Below are positions 51,311 to 60,741 of a stretch of 64,000 bases of DNA, in pieces. Numbering within the stretch: position 1 is the first letter of the stretch; every line of letters starts with the position of its first letter. Source of the stretch: Pedobacter rhizosphaerae (GTDB taxonomy: Bacteria; Bacteroidota; Bacteroidia; Sphingobacteriales; Sphingobacteriaceae); assembly GCF_900111155.1 (NCBI RefSeq), contig NZ_FOGG01000018.1:1-64000 (forward strand), read 5' to 3'. The notes under the pieces are model-generated. The model made no database searches. It saw only the letters and a list, made by a program, of their open reading frames with translations, and was not told the DNA's origin. A program made the translations under genes and the position numbers.

Positions 51311-51718
51311 TCATTCTTTTAAAAGACGCTTCTTAATTTCAATGCCAATTGGGGCAACTTCAACCAGCTCTAAAGATTTTACCATTTTTAAAGTGCCATT
51401 TTTATATTTCAAGAAATGTTTTGTTTTTAAGTGTATTTCATAGGCCTTTTCACTTGCATAAACCTCAAAAACAGTAACATTTTGTGGGTTAGCCTTATCA
51501 TAAACAGCTTGAAGCGCCAATACACCGGGTTCTAATAAGACTGCTGCTTTCGCATGTTCGGCAAGGGCTGTCTTATACTCATCAAGATACTGAGGATAAA
51601 CTTGTATTTTGGCAATGCGAAATTTTCTATCGTCCTGCTGTGCCTTGGCCGTTCCTGGCATGGTCAATAAAATAACAATCAAAGCGAACAAATTAAGTAT
51701 TGAATATTTTCTTTTCAT
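51311..51718 (-). CDS. Exported antibiotic biosynthesis monooxygenase-domain protein
   Basis: The 135-residue protein has a signal peptide ending near GTAKAQQD and a ferredoxin-like ABM domain (FRIAKIQVYPQYLDEYKTAL, EPGVLALQAVYDKANPQNVT, VFEVYASEKAYEIHLKTKHF). Cytoplasmic relatives such as YgiN act on quinols. Export to the periplasm is a common variation in Bacteroidota. It converges on the quinone/enone reductase genes, which hints at a shared quinone or electrophile theme (inference). Confidence 0.88.
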   Translation of the reverse strand: MKRKYSILNLFALIVILLTMPGTAKAQQDDRKFRIAKIQVYPQYLDEYKTALAEHAKAAVLLEPGVLALQAVYDKANPQNVTVFEVYASEKAYEIHLKTKHFLKYKNGTLKMVKSLELVEVAPIGIEIKKRLLKE

Positions 51719-51985
51719 AAAACTCCAGGCTATTAATTTTACAGGTAAGAGGTTAGTACTTAATTAATATACAACAATATGTTGAGATATTTTAATTCAG
51801 CTACCCTGAACCTGTCGCATAATTGCTTCATATGAGTTTCAGCGGAGCACCCAACCAGCTCTTTTAAGCAATGATGAAATATTTTAACTCTTCTTAAGAA
51901 CTCATTTTTTTATATTAAATTATCCCAGATATGATATAGTAGATCATTCGAGACCACAATGGATAAAGATTCTAAGAAAGTAAGG
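51719..51985. other. Spacer with a degenerate REP
   Basis: At 51801-51820 the sequence ctaccctgaacctgtcgcat resembles a damaged REP. Otherwise it is AT-rich with no gene or clear signal. Confidence 0.4.
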
Positions 51986-52438
51986 CTAGAGTGCAATATT
52001 TCTCCTGAATGCACATCCGAGTTCAATAATAGAATCAGTCTTGGCAATACCTGGAATCAAATCAATCTTCGAATAAAGGATTTCTCTCATATGCTCGTGA
52101 TCTCTCGCCACAATTTTTAGAAATAAAGTATACCTACCAGTAATAAAGTAACATTCGGTTACTTCAGGAACAAGTTTCAGCGCTTCAATGATGCGGGCAG
52201 AATTATGATCCTTTTCTAGCGTGATTCCGGTAAAGGATCCCCAGTCATATCCAATCTTTTTTTCATTGAGAATCGGTTTTATACCCGAGAGTATCCCCTG
52301 CTCAGTCATTTTGGCCACACGCTGATGAACCATGGTATTCGAAATACCCAGTGAAGCAGCAATAGTTGAAAAGGCTATTCGCCCATCTTTTTCCAATCTT
52401 ATCAAGATCTCCCTGTCAAATTGATCTAATTGCCCCAT
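51986..52438 (-). CDS. Lrp/AsnC-family regulator of the arginine genes
   Basis: The 150-residue protein has an N-terminal winged helix (FDREILIRLEKDGRIAFSTI then ASLGISNTMVHQRVAKM) and a RAM domain (VTECYFITGRYTLFLKIVAR). It is divergent from rocD with a 121 bp spacer. By analogy with other divergent Lrp-family genes it is likely to control rocD-rocF in response to arginine or ornithine (inference). Confidence 0.93.
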   Translation of the reverse strand: MGQLDQFDREILIRLEKDGRIAFSTIAASLGISNTMVHQRVAKMTEQGILSGIKPILNEKKIGYDWGSFTGITLEKDHNSARIIEALKLVPEVTECYFITGRYTLFLKIVARDHEHMREILYSKIDLIPGIAKTDSIIELGCAFRRNIAL

Positions 52439-52518
52439 ATAACCTGCATAAAAAAGTTAAATTTCATTTTATTACACCACAAAATAAACAATACTAAACT
52501 ATTGAAACAACAAATAGG

Positions 52519-52532
52519 AAATATTAATATTT
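52519..52532. promoter_or_regulatory. AT-rich palindrome, candidate Lrp site
   Basis: A perfect 14 bp palindrome (AAATATTAATATTT) lies in the divergent spacer, 28 bp before the rocD start. Its position and symmetry suit an Lrp-family operator, but palindromes of A and T arise easily by chance. Confidence 0.4.
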
Positions 52533-52559
52533 TAGCCTGCATAATTAACATAACACATC

Positions 52560-53798
52560 ATGAATTTAAGCCAGCAACTCATTGATAAAGAAGAAAATTA
52601 CGGAGCCCATAACTACCACCCGTTACCAGTGGTTTTAGCATCCGGAGCAGGTGTTTACGTTTGGGACGTAGAAGGGAAAAAGTATCTTGATTTTCTTTCT
52701 GCTTATTCTGCGGTAAACCAGGGACATTGCCACCCTCGAATCATCAATATTCTCATTGAACAAGCGCAAAAGCTAACCCTAACTTCAAGGGCATTTTATA
52801 ATGACAAGCTTGGTCCCTTTGAAGAATTTTTATGCCATACTTTCGGTTTTGAGAAGGCGCTGGTTATGAATTCGGGTGCCGAAGCCGTAGAAACTGCTAT
52901 GAAACTCTGCAGAAAATGGGGATATACGAAAAAGGGAATTCCCGCAGATCAGGCTACCATTGTATTTGCAAAAGACAATTTTCATGGCAGAACCATTTCC
53001 ATTATCTCCGCATCGAACGACAATAGTGCAAAAGAGGGTTTTGGTCCTTTTATTGAAGGTGTGATGCAAATACCCTATAATGATACCGATGCCCTGGAGC
53101 AGGCTTTCCAATCTAACCCCAACATTGCAGGTTTTCTGGTAGAACCGATACAAGGCGAAGCGGGTGTAATTGTACCTGATGCTGATTACCTTAAACAGGT
53201 AAGGGCTTTATGCAGTAAATATAATGTGCTATACATTGCTGACGAGATACAAACGGGAATCGGACGTACAGGATCATTCATGGCCTCTTACGAAGTCAAT
53301 AATCCCGCAAACAGGCCTGATGTATTGATCCTTGGAAAAGCGTTATCTGCTGGCGTATTACCTGTTTCTGCTGTGCTTGCCGACAACGAAGTAATGCTTA
53401 CCATCAAACCAGGTGAGCACGGTTCTACATACGGTGGAAACCCACTGGCCTCGGCCGTTGCCGTTGAAGCCCTTAAGGTGGTCATGGATGAAAAGCTTGC
53501 GGAAAATGCCCTTGATATGGGTAACATTTTCAGGGAAGGTTTAAGAGCACTTGCTCGCCAACACCCATTAATTTGTGGTATACGGGGTAAGGGCTTACTA
53601 AACGCTATCGAAATTGATTCGGCAGAGACCTCCCAAACAGCCTGGAATCTTTGCATCAAATTAAAGGAAAACGGACTATTGGCTAAACCAACGCATGGAA
53701 ATAAAATCCGTTTGGCTCCTCCACTCGTCATCAATGCTGAACAGATTGCAGAAAGCCTGAGCATAATAGCGAAAACTTTAGACGATTTCAAATACTAG
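52560..53798 (+). CDS. rocD: Ornithine aminotransferase
   Basis: The 412-residue class III aminotransferase has NYHPLPVVLASGAGVYVWDV near the N terminus, VMNSGAEAVETAMKL (PLP phosphate binding), IADEIQTGIGRTG (PLP aspartate) and the Schiff-base lysine region LILGKALSAGVLPVSAV. It matches ornithine-oxo-acid aminotransferase closely, converting ornithine and 2-oxoglutarate to glutamate semialdehyde and glutamate. It is followed after 3 bp by arginase, so the two form an operon that takes arginine to glutamate semialdehyde. Confidence 0.95.
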   Translation: MNLSQQLIDKEENYGAHNYHPLPVVLASGAGVYVWDVEGKKYLDFLSAYSAVNQGHCHPRIINILIEQAQKLTLTSRAFYNDKLGPFEEFLCHTFGFEKALVMNSGAEAVETAMKLCRKWGYTKKGIPADQATIVFAKDNFHGRTISIISASNDNSAKEGFGPFIEGVMQIPYNDTDALEQAFQSNPNIAGFLVEPIQGEAGVIVPDADYLKQVRALCSKYNVLYIADEIQTGIGRTGSFMASYEVNNPANRPDVLILGKALSAGVLPVSAVLADNEVMLTIKPGEHGSTYGGNPLASAVAVEALKVVMDEKLAENALDMGNIFREGLRALARQHPLICGIRGKGLLNAIEIDSAETSQTAWNLCIKLKENGLLAKPTHGNKIRLAPPLVINAEQIAESLSIIAKTLDDFKY

Positions 53799-53801
53799 TA
53801 C

Positions 53802-54761
53802 ATGTACACCAATATTAAAATAATTAAAAACCGATCAGACATCGGTGCAGGTACTCGCGGATCGGACATGGGCATCGATGCCATAGAAATTGCCGCCATC
53901 AATAAGGGAAGTGAGTACTTCAACAGTTTCCCGCACCTTGATGTAGAAACACACAATGAATCTATATATAATAAGGATCGCAACGCATTCGCCAAAAGGA
54001 TTGGCCAGGTATTGCAGCAATGCAAAAACGTTGCTGAGGCTGTAAAGCAAACCATCAGTAATGGCCTCTTTCCTATGGTGCTTTCTGGAGACCACTCCTC
54101 TGCATTGGGAACCATCAGCGGAATAAAAACAGCCTTACCCGACATCCAACTGGGCGTAATTTGGATTGATGCCCATGCGGATATCCACTCACCCTATACC
54201 TCCCCTTCGGGAAACATCCATGGAATGCCCCTTGCTGCAGCGCTATCTATGGATAACCTTCCCGATCGCATAAATGATATTGGAGGAGAAACCCTCAGGT
54301 ACTGGGAGAACATGAAGCAAATCGGAAATCAAGGTCCAAAAATCTTGCCTGAAAACCTGATCTACTTTGGGGTAAGGGATACAGAAGCAGCCGAGGAGTC
54401 TTTAATGGAAAGACATCACATAAAAAACTTCAGTGTCGAAGAGATTCGATTCCTGGGTTTGGAGCAAGGAGTGAAAAAAGCCCTTAATCAACTTCAGCAC
54501 TGCGATGCCATTTACATTTCCTTTGATGTGGACAGTATGGATTGTGACCTCGTATCAAAAGGAACAGGAACGCCTGTTTCAAAAGGCTTTGATGTGCCGG
54601 AAATCCTTCAAATCATAGCATTGATTATAGCCTCAGGAAAAGTGGTATGTATGGAAATTGTAGAAATCAACCCCCTGCTTGATCAGAAAGGAAATAGCAT
54701 GGCAGAGGCTGCTTTTGAGATTCTTGAAAAATCAACTCTTCATATTTTAAACCATTTTTAA
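53802..54761 (+). CDS. rocF: Arginase
   Basis: The 319-residue ureohydrolase has the binuclear manganese ligands in LSGDHSSALG, WIDAHADIHSP and SFDVDSMD, and the arginase-like SPSGNIHGMPLAAAL. It hydrolyses arginine to ornithine and urea. No urease is in the window. Agmatinase is the main alternative, but the IHGMP segment and the coupling to rocD favour arginase. It is terminated by a hairpin with a long T tract. Confidence 0.94.
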   Translation: MYTNIKIIKNRSDIGAGTRGSDMGIDAIEIAAINKGSEYFNSFPHLDVETHNESIYNKDRNAFAKRIGQVLQQCKNVAEAVKQTISNGLFPMVLSGDHSSALGTISGIKTALPDIQLGVIWIDAHADIHSPYTSPSGNIHGMPLAAALSMDNLPDRINDIGGETLRYWENMKQIGNQGPKILPENLIYFGVRDTEAAEESLMERHHIKNFSVEEIRFLGLEQGVKKALNQLQHCDAIYISFDVDSMDCDLVSKGTGTPVSKGFDVPEILQIIALIIASGKVVCMEIVEINPLLDQKGNSMAEAAFEILEKSTLHILNHF

Positions 54762-54777
54762 AAAAATGAAAACAAAG

Positions 54778-54841
54778 ACAATTCAGGTTGACAGTTAGCT
54801 GCCGTAAAGCTTTTGAAACCCTGAATTGTTTTTTTTTTTTA
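54778..54841 (+). terminator. Terminator of rocD-rocF
   Basis: A 10 bp perfect stem (ACAATTCAGG / CCTGAATTGT) with a 32 nt loop is followed directly by twelve T, then A. This is a strong intrinsic terminator for the arginine operon. Confidence 0.88.
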
Positions 54842-54967
54842 AAATGTGTCATTTCTATACTCTGTTGTATAAAATGATACTAACCACTGAAGTTTTTATT
54901 CATAATGCCACCAAGTCTTGTCAACCAGGAAATATATAAGGTTATTCATCGATTATTAGAAATGCGA

Positions 54968-57844
54968 TTAATTCCTGGATAATTGCTTTTCTTCGTTCAG
55001 TAAGCCTTCTATTTTTTCAAGTGCAATTACCTGTTTAGGGTTAAAATCCTTCGACTCCATATATCTTCTTAAACTAAACATCAATTGTCTGGCTTCTGGT
55101 CTGTTATTGGCATTACTCAACAAATCCAGTCCGGTTACCATGATGCGTCCTTTACCTACTCTGGCTTCAAAAATGAGCCCCAAAGAACGAGCGGTAACCC
55201 AATCATCAATAATCCGGGCAATAGGTTTAATGTTTTTAGCCACAGCATCCAGGATAATTGCATCACTATGCGACATCGCATCCCACCATTGCCAGTTGCT
55301 ATGAAAATCGGCTGGAAAATTTGCTAATGCCGGATGCTTGGGATCACATAAAATACCTAGAGTATGTGGTGGAGCGCCCTTTGTCCAGGCAGTATTCCAA
55401 AAAATAGAAGAAAATCCTACACTTATATCGCCTCCCTTAGCTGGAGCAATGGTTCCTTTAGCAAAAGTTAACAATACATTTCCACCGGCATTTAAAACTT
55501 TTCTCGCTTTAGCATCCAACATTTGCGTAACCAGGATATGATCTTTCGGCTCAGGTAATTTTGCTGGGTATACAAAAAAATCATAGTTATTTTCCTGATT
55601 ACCCACCTGAATGCTCAGGATCAATTTCTGTGCGTTTTTAATCGTATGCAGCGATTGCCTGATAGCCCCCAGAGATACTAATTTCCCTACTCCTATCGTT
55701 TGCTTTCGTAAATTCCCTTTAAACAAAACTTCCCCCCTAACATTGGTAATTTTCCACTTTGGAATTGCATCGGCAATGATGTTCTCCCCAAAATTAGATA
55801 CTTCAACAGGAACATCCAGTACTTGATTGTTCAAAATGTTAAGTTTAGGAAACCGTGCGAGCGGCACTACAGGATTGCAGAATTTAGAAAAGTTCTTGGC
55901 CGTTATATAAGGCTTATCTTCATAAAATGAATTTAAAACGCCGATTATGGCGGTTCCCTGTCCAGGAAAGTCTTGCAAGCCCAACAATTGAAAACCACCC
56001 ATTTCAGGTGTTCGTAATGCAGCTTCTACATCAGCCTTGTAGCATAAAACCTGAAGTTTTCCTGATGCCAGCAAGAAACTATCTGCCAAATGGCTTAGCC
56101 CGTGCTCTTTTAACCGATCGGCAAAAATTTCGAAATTCCTGGCTTTTAAAATGCCTGTGTATTTCTTCACCTCACTAAAATCAGGATAAACACACCATTG
56201 TCCCATTTCATGAGCGATAACGGGCTTATTTTGTGCGTTAATAATCTCGTGCCAGTCGTAATCGGTGGAAGGACTATTACCATTTATTATACTTTTTAAG
56301 CCTATAGGTGCATGCTGGATCCGGGGATCAGGGATATTGTGATAATCATTTTCTTCAATAACTGGCCTGCCCGCTCCCGAGGTATATATCCTTCGGTCGT
56401 CCTGGCTTTTCCAATACTTTACCAATTGCTTTAAATAAGGTATCATGAATTCAGTACGCTTAGGCTCATTACCATAAGTAAGCATTACGAATGAAGGGTG
56501 ATTGCCATAAGCATTGATTATCTTCCTTCCTTCTTCATAAATATATTTATCTATTGGTTGCCCATCGCCTAAACTGCTTCCCCAGTTTGCCCATGAAGCA
56601 CATTCTATTTGAAGATAGAAACCTGCTGCATCTGCTGCATCAAAGGCTGCTTCTGGAGGGCACCAGGAATGGAAACGAACGTGGTTCATTCCGTAAGATT
56701 TGATTTTTTTAAAAATTTTATCCCAGGACGTTCTATCTGTTGGGGGATAGCCGGTAAGAGGGAAAATGGCACAATCAACTGTTCCCCGGAGCGATAACCG
56801 GCGATTGTTAAGCAGTAGTGCTCTTTGGTTGGTTTTTATTGACCGAAAGCCAAAATTTTCAACGGAGTTAGCTAGTTCAGTTCCACCAGATGAAATAGAA
56901 ATATTTAATGCGTACACGTTAGGCGCAAATTCATCCCAAAGCTTGACCTCACTACTCATATCATATTCTCTTTCCAGCACAACCCGATTCCCTTTAATTA
57001 CCTGATTCCATTCTACTGGTGTAAATACATATTTCCCTCCTGCAACCTGACTTGCCTGAATTTTAACCTTACAAAGTTTCTGGTTTTCAAGGAGGTTGTT
57101 TAAGCAGATTTTGACTTTAACCTTCTTTGTTTGGGTATTGGGGTATATTTGTATATTTTCTATTGCAACTTCAGCGATTGGCCTGATCAGTATCTGCCCA
57201 ACAATACCGTTCCAATTTGTTTGGGTATGATCGGTAACACTGTGGGCATTTTGACCAGGATCTACGGTATGTAACCCATTATCAATACGAACAGAAAGCC
57301 TGTGCTTACCCGGTTTTATATCCTTTCCAAAAGTAAAAACATGGGGAGTTGAAAGACTGTTTTCGCTACCCATAAGTTGATCATCCAGCCATACCTTAGT
57401 TTGCCAGTGGGGGCGTTCTAAAATCAGCTGTAATCTCTTACCTTTCCAAAGGTCTAGAATATCTATTTCACGCTGATACCATGACACGCCTGTGTAATGC
57501 TTGTTTGGTTGCAATCCGAAAGGTATTTTAATATTGTCTTTTTGCCTGTAGCGTGCGTATTCTGGCTTAAAAAAGTAAGCTGAGTCAAAAATACTTCCTA
57601 TCCATCTGGTTTTCAAACTCACCTCATCTCCTTTTCCGTTGGTGCTCATTGAACCGGGGAGGATTACCTTATCACTGGCAACCAGTTGATACCATTTCTC
57701 ATTTTCACCAATATTTCCACGATCTTCCCTAAATAACCATTCTCCCGAAAGATCTATTATTTTAATAGTATGGTTATTACCTGAGGGTTTACAGGAAAAA
57801 AATAAAAGTATTACCAGAAACAAATGAAATAATAATTTCCTCAT
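54968..57844 (-). CDS. GH2 glycosidase lipoprotein, copy 1
   Basis: The 958-residue protein has a lipobox (LVILLFFSCKPS), then a jelly-roll sugar-binding domain (ISWYQRE-like VSWYQREIDILD), an immunoglobulin-like domain and a GH2 TIM barrel. The acid/base is in MLTYGNEPKR and the nucleophile in VIAHEMGQW. The C-terminal 300 residues form further domains. Specificity (beta-galactosidase, glucuronidase or other) cannot be set from sequence. It is homologous along its length to the gene at 58020-60737. The two are separated by a terminator, so expression may be partly independent. Surface attachment is likely. Confidence 0.9.
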   Translation of the reverse strand: MRKLLFHLFLVILLFFSCKPSGNNHTIKIIDLSGEWLFREDRGNIGENEKWYQLVASDKVILPGSMSTNGKGDEVSLKTRWIGSIFDSAYFFKPEYARYRQKDNIKIPFGLQPNKHYTGVSWYQREIDILDLWKGKRLQLILERPHWQTKVWLDDQLMGSENSLSTPHVFTFGKDIKPGKHRLSVRIDNGLHTVDPGQNAHSVTDHTQTNWNGIVGQILIRPIAEVAIENIQIYPNTQTKKVKVKICLNNLLENQKLCKVKIQASQVAGGKYVFTPVEWNQVIKGNRVVLEREYDMSSEVKLWDEFAPNVYALNISISSGGTELANSVENFGFRSIKTNQRALLLNNRRLSLRGTVDCAIFPLTGYPPTDRTSWDKIFKKIKSYGMNHVRFHSWCPPEAAFDAADAAGFYLQIECASWANWGSSLGDGQPIDKYIYEEGRKIINAYGNHPSFVMLTYGNEPKRTEFMIPYLKQLVKYWKSQDDRRIYTSGAGRPVIEENDYHNIPDPRIQHAPIGLKSIINGNSPSTDYDWHEIINAQNKPVIAHEMGQWCVYPDFSEVKKYTGILKARNFEIFADRLKEHGLSHLADSFLLASGKLQVLCYKADVEAALRTPEMGGFQLLGLQDFPGQGTAIIGVLNSFYEDKPYITAKNFSKFCNPVVPLARFPKLNILNNQVLDVPVEVSNFGENIIADAIPKWKITNVRGEVLFKGNLRKQTIGVGKLVSLGAIRQSLHTIKNAQKLILSIQVGNQENNYDFFVYPAKLPEPKDHILVTQMLDAKARKVLNAGGNVLLTFAKGTIAPAKGGDISVGFSSIFWNTAWTKGAPPHTLGILCDPKHPALANFPADFHSNWQWWDAMSHSDAIILDAVAKNIKPIARIIDDWVTARSLGLIFEARVGKGRIMVTGLDLLSNANNRPEARQLMFSLRRYMESKDFNPKQVIALEKIEGLLNEEKQLSRN

Positions 57845-57961
57845 TTTATAATTATTTAAATGAACCTGATTAAAACTCAGGCAGAAAAAGAATGTATGAT
57901 AATCTGATCACGTAATGCCTTGAAATATAATTAATAAGCTAGATACCGGCAATTGGCTTAT

Positions 57962-57993
57962 AAAAAGAAAGTCCTGCTCGTATGAGTCAGGAC
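57962..57993 (-). terminator. Terminator between the two GH2 genes
   Basis: On the minus strand the stem GTCCTG / CAGGAC, extended by CTC / GAG around a small loop, is followed by TTTCTTTTT. It lies 27 bp after the stop of the GH2 gene at 58020 and should at least attenuate readthrough to the next gene. Confidence 0.8.
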
Positions 57994-58019
57994 CCTCGCT
58001 TACTAAACCAAATTTAAAT

Positions 58020-60737
58020 TTATTTGAGCCACTTTTCCAGCGCTTCTACTGAAAGTTCAGCCTTGGGGCTGAAGCGGTTACTGTCTGCATACTGCATAAT
58101 ACTATTTTTAAGCTGCCGGGCTTCAATCCTATTCTCCAACTGGTGAGTGATATCCATTGTACAGAGAATAAGCTTACCTTTTCCTACGCGACCTTCCAGT
58201 AAGGTGCCTAGCTTTCTATTTTTATAAAAATTATCAATGATCCTGACCAGGGGTTTATGCTGATCGCTGATTTCATCCATATTCAAACTTTTTGATTTCG
58301 TAATCAAATCCCACCATTGCCAATTGGAGAAGAATGTAGTTGGAAAGGCGTTAAATACCGGATGCGAGGGGTTGCATAACAATCCCATAGAACCTGGTTG
58401 ATCTGGAAAATGAACCGGGCTCCAGAAAACAGAAGTAAACCTACCCGGGATACCATTTATCATAGCGGTATCGGGATTTAATACAACAGTTTTTCCTTGT
58501 TTCAATGCAGCAAAGGCCTCATTTTTAGAAGTTGTAAAAATTACAGATGAACTGATAGGTGACTCCGTTTTGGGATAAACCCAGAAATTCCAGCTATTTT
58601 GATAAGGTGTATTTTCGATTGACAATTCAAAGGTGAGTTGAGTGGGCTGAGTAATCGAACTTAGGTCAACTGCCACCTTACCTAAGCTGGAAGTTCCCAA
58701 AATCACCTCCTGAGTAACGGTGTTACCTGATTTTAGTACCTTACCTTGCTGATCGGTAACTTTCCATGCTGCCTTACCACTAAAGGCATCCTTTCCGAAG
58801 TTAGCGACCTGAAGCTCAGCATTAAAAAGCTGATCGTTTAAATAAGACGCATTCTTAAATTTCAATAAGGGTACTACTGATGAGGAAAAAGCCCTGAACT
58901 CCTTAGGCGTTATTATTCCCTTACTTTCCCAAAATGCATCCAATAAACCAACCAATGCCGTTCCTTGTCCGGGAAAATCGTGCAAATCCAACAATTGAAA
59001 TCCACTAAACTCTTTCGTTTTCAATGCTCTTTCAATTTCTTCTTTGTATAGTAAGGCAGCAAACTTACCACTTGCCAGTTTAAACGAATCGGCAAGGGAA
59101 TATAAATTCTTTTTCTGAAGATCGTGTCGTATGGTTTTAAAATTTAATGGCGCTAATACACCAGTATATTTTTCAATTTCCTTTAAGTTGGGATAGACAG
59201 AATATTGACCAACCTCATGTGCAACCAGAGGAACGCTTAAACTATCCGCACTTTGCTGATAATCCTTATCAAAACGCGGCACTTCAGCATTGAATACACC
59301 CTGGCCCCTCACCCAACCCTTCTTTGTATATTGGGTAATAAAGAAATCATCATGAGGTTCGGGAGCAAGCCCGTGTCCTTTTTGAAAACTAAAAGTTGTA
59401 GCGGTATAAAATCTGCGTGGGTCTTCTTTTTTCAACTTTGCTACCAAATTGTTTAACCAAGCAAAATCGCCCTCCAATTCATTACCCATACTCCAAAAAC
59501 AAAAGGAAGGATGATTTCCATAACTGGCCATAATGCGCTGACTTTCATCTTCTAAAAACTTCAAAGTGGCCTTATTTTCGCCAACTTTCAGGCTCCATAA
59601 TGGCAATTCAACCTGGAGGTAAAGCCCAAGCGAATCTGCAACCTGAAATGCTGCTTCAGGAGGACACCAGGAATGATACCTGATATGGTTCAGTCCGTAA
59701 TCTTTAATCACTTTAAATACCTTTACCCAAGCTTCCTTATCCATTGGTGGATGTCCTTGAATGGGGTAAATGTTGCAATCGAGAGTTCCCCGAAGAAAAA
59801 TCCTTTTGCCATTGAGTGTTAATCCCCCACCCTGATTGCCAAGTTTTCGGAAACCAAAAGTTGAACTGGCTTGTGCAATTAAATTTGATTTTTTATTAAG
59901 CAATTCTACCTTTAGGGTATAGAGATCAGGATTAAACTCATCCCAAAGCTTTACGTCGTTTAGCTGAAGTTCGTTTTTAATTACCTTAGCATTTTGATTC
60001 GCGCGAAGCTTTGTAGCGATTAACACCCCATCTTTATAGATTTTGTACTTAACAGTGAAGCTTTCCTTATTTTTCAACTCATCGAGTAGTAGATTCACGT
60101 TTATTTTTTTGTGTTCCCCATCCGGATAAATCTGCAATTGTTTGATGTGATGCTCCGGGCTGGCAGTGAGCTTGATTTCCCCAATTACCCCATTCCAGAT
60201 AATTTGAGTACCGTCTGTGTAGGCATGGGCAAAATCATTGAAGCTGATATCATGCTGTTTGGTATTGTCTATTTTTAAAACTATGGTATGCTTACCTGCT
60301 TTCAAACTACCTAAAGAAAACTTTTGAGCTGTACTCAGGCTTTCGGCATTCCCCTTAAAAACCCCATCTACCCAGCATTCAGTTTTCCAGATCACCCGTT
60401 CCAGAGAAAGTTCAGCACCATCCATGTTTTCTTTTATCACTATTTCCTTGGCATACCAGGCTGCGCCGATATAGCGGTGCTTCCTGGTTAACGAAAGTAA
60501 AACAGGTTTATTGATGTTTAGCGTATCCTGTACTACTTGCTTTCCAATCTTAGCGTCATCTAAGGTTCCTGGCAGAGAAATCTTGTGGCTGGTAAATCCC
60601 TTAAACCAATGATTAGCCTTTCCAACGTTGTTCGAATCTAACTTCACATCCCATTGCCCGGCCAAAGTGATGGTTTGTGCATGACCGAATAAAGCTATTG
60701 CCGTAAGGAAAAGAAAAAATGTTATTTTTTTTGACAT
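58020..60737 (-). CDS. GH2 glycosidase, copy 2
   Basis: The 905-residue protein has a cleavable signal peptide (FFLFLTAIALFGHAQT) rather than a lipobox. Domain order is as in the neighbouring paralogue: a sugar-binding jelly roll, an Ig-like domain, a GH2 barrel with SMGNELEGDF (acid/base) and LVAHEVGQYSVYP (nucleophile), and a C-terminal extension. It starts 4 bp after the GH30-like gene and is part of the same transcript. A periplasmic exo-acting enzyme on oligosaccharides released by the GH30-like enzyme is a reasonable inference. Confidence 0.9.
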   Translation of the reverse strand: MSKKITFFLFLTAIALFGHAQTITLAGQWDVKLDSNNVGKANHWFKGFTSHKISLPGTLDDAKIGKQVVQDTLNINKPVLLSLTRKHRYIGAAWYAKEIVIKENMDGAELSLERVIWKTECWVDGVFKGNAESLSTAQKFSLGSLKAGKHTIVLKIDNTKQHDISFNDFAHAYTDGTQIIWNGVIGEIKLTASPEHHIKQLQIYPDGEHKKINVNLLLDELKNKESFTVKYKIYKDGVLIATKLRANQNAKVIKNELQLNDVKLWDEFNPDLYTLKVELLNKKSNLIAQASSTFGFRKLGNQGGGLTLNGKRIFLRGTLDCNIYPIQGHPPMDKEAWVKVFKVIKDYGLNHIRYHSWCPPEAAFQVADSLGLYLQVELPLWSLKVGENKATLKFLEDESQRIMASYGNHPSFCFWSMGNELEGDFAWLNNLVAKLKKEDPRRFYTATTFSFQKGHGLAPEPHDDFFITQYTKKGWVRGQGVFNAEVPRFDKDYQQSADSLSVPLVAHEVGQYSVYPNLKEIEKYTGVLAPLNFKTIRHDLQKKNLYSLADSFKLASGKFAALLYKEEIERALKTKEFSGFQLLDLHDFPGQGTALVGLLDAFWESKGIITPKEFRAFSSSVVPLLKFKNASYLNDQLFNAELQVANFGKDAFSGKAAWKVTDQQGKVLKSGNTVTQEVILGTSSLGKVAVDLSSITQPTQLTFELSIENTPYQNSWNFWVYPKTESPISSSVIFTTSKNEAFAALKQGKTVVLNPDTAMINGIPGRFTSVFWSPVHFPDQPGSMGLLCNPSHPVFNAFPTTFFSNWQWWDLITKSKSLNMDEISDQHKPLVRIIDNFYKNRKLGTLLEGRVGKGKLILCTMDITHQLENRIEARQLKNSIMQYADSNRFSPKAELSVEALEKWLK

Positions 60738-60741
60738 ACGA

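Noticed and set aside
53288..53791. 167-codon minus-strand frame inside rocD
   Set aside because: Antisense shadow of a conserved aminotransferase.
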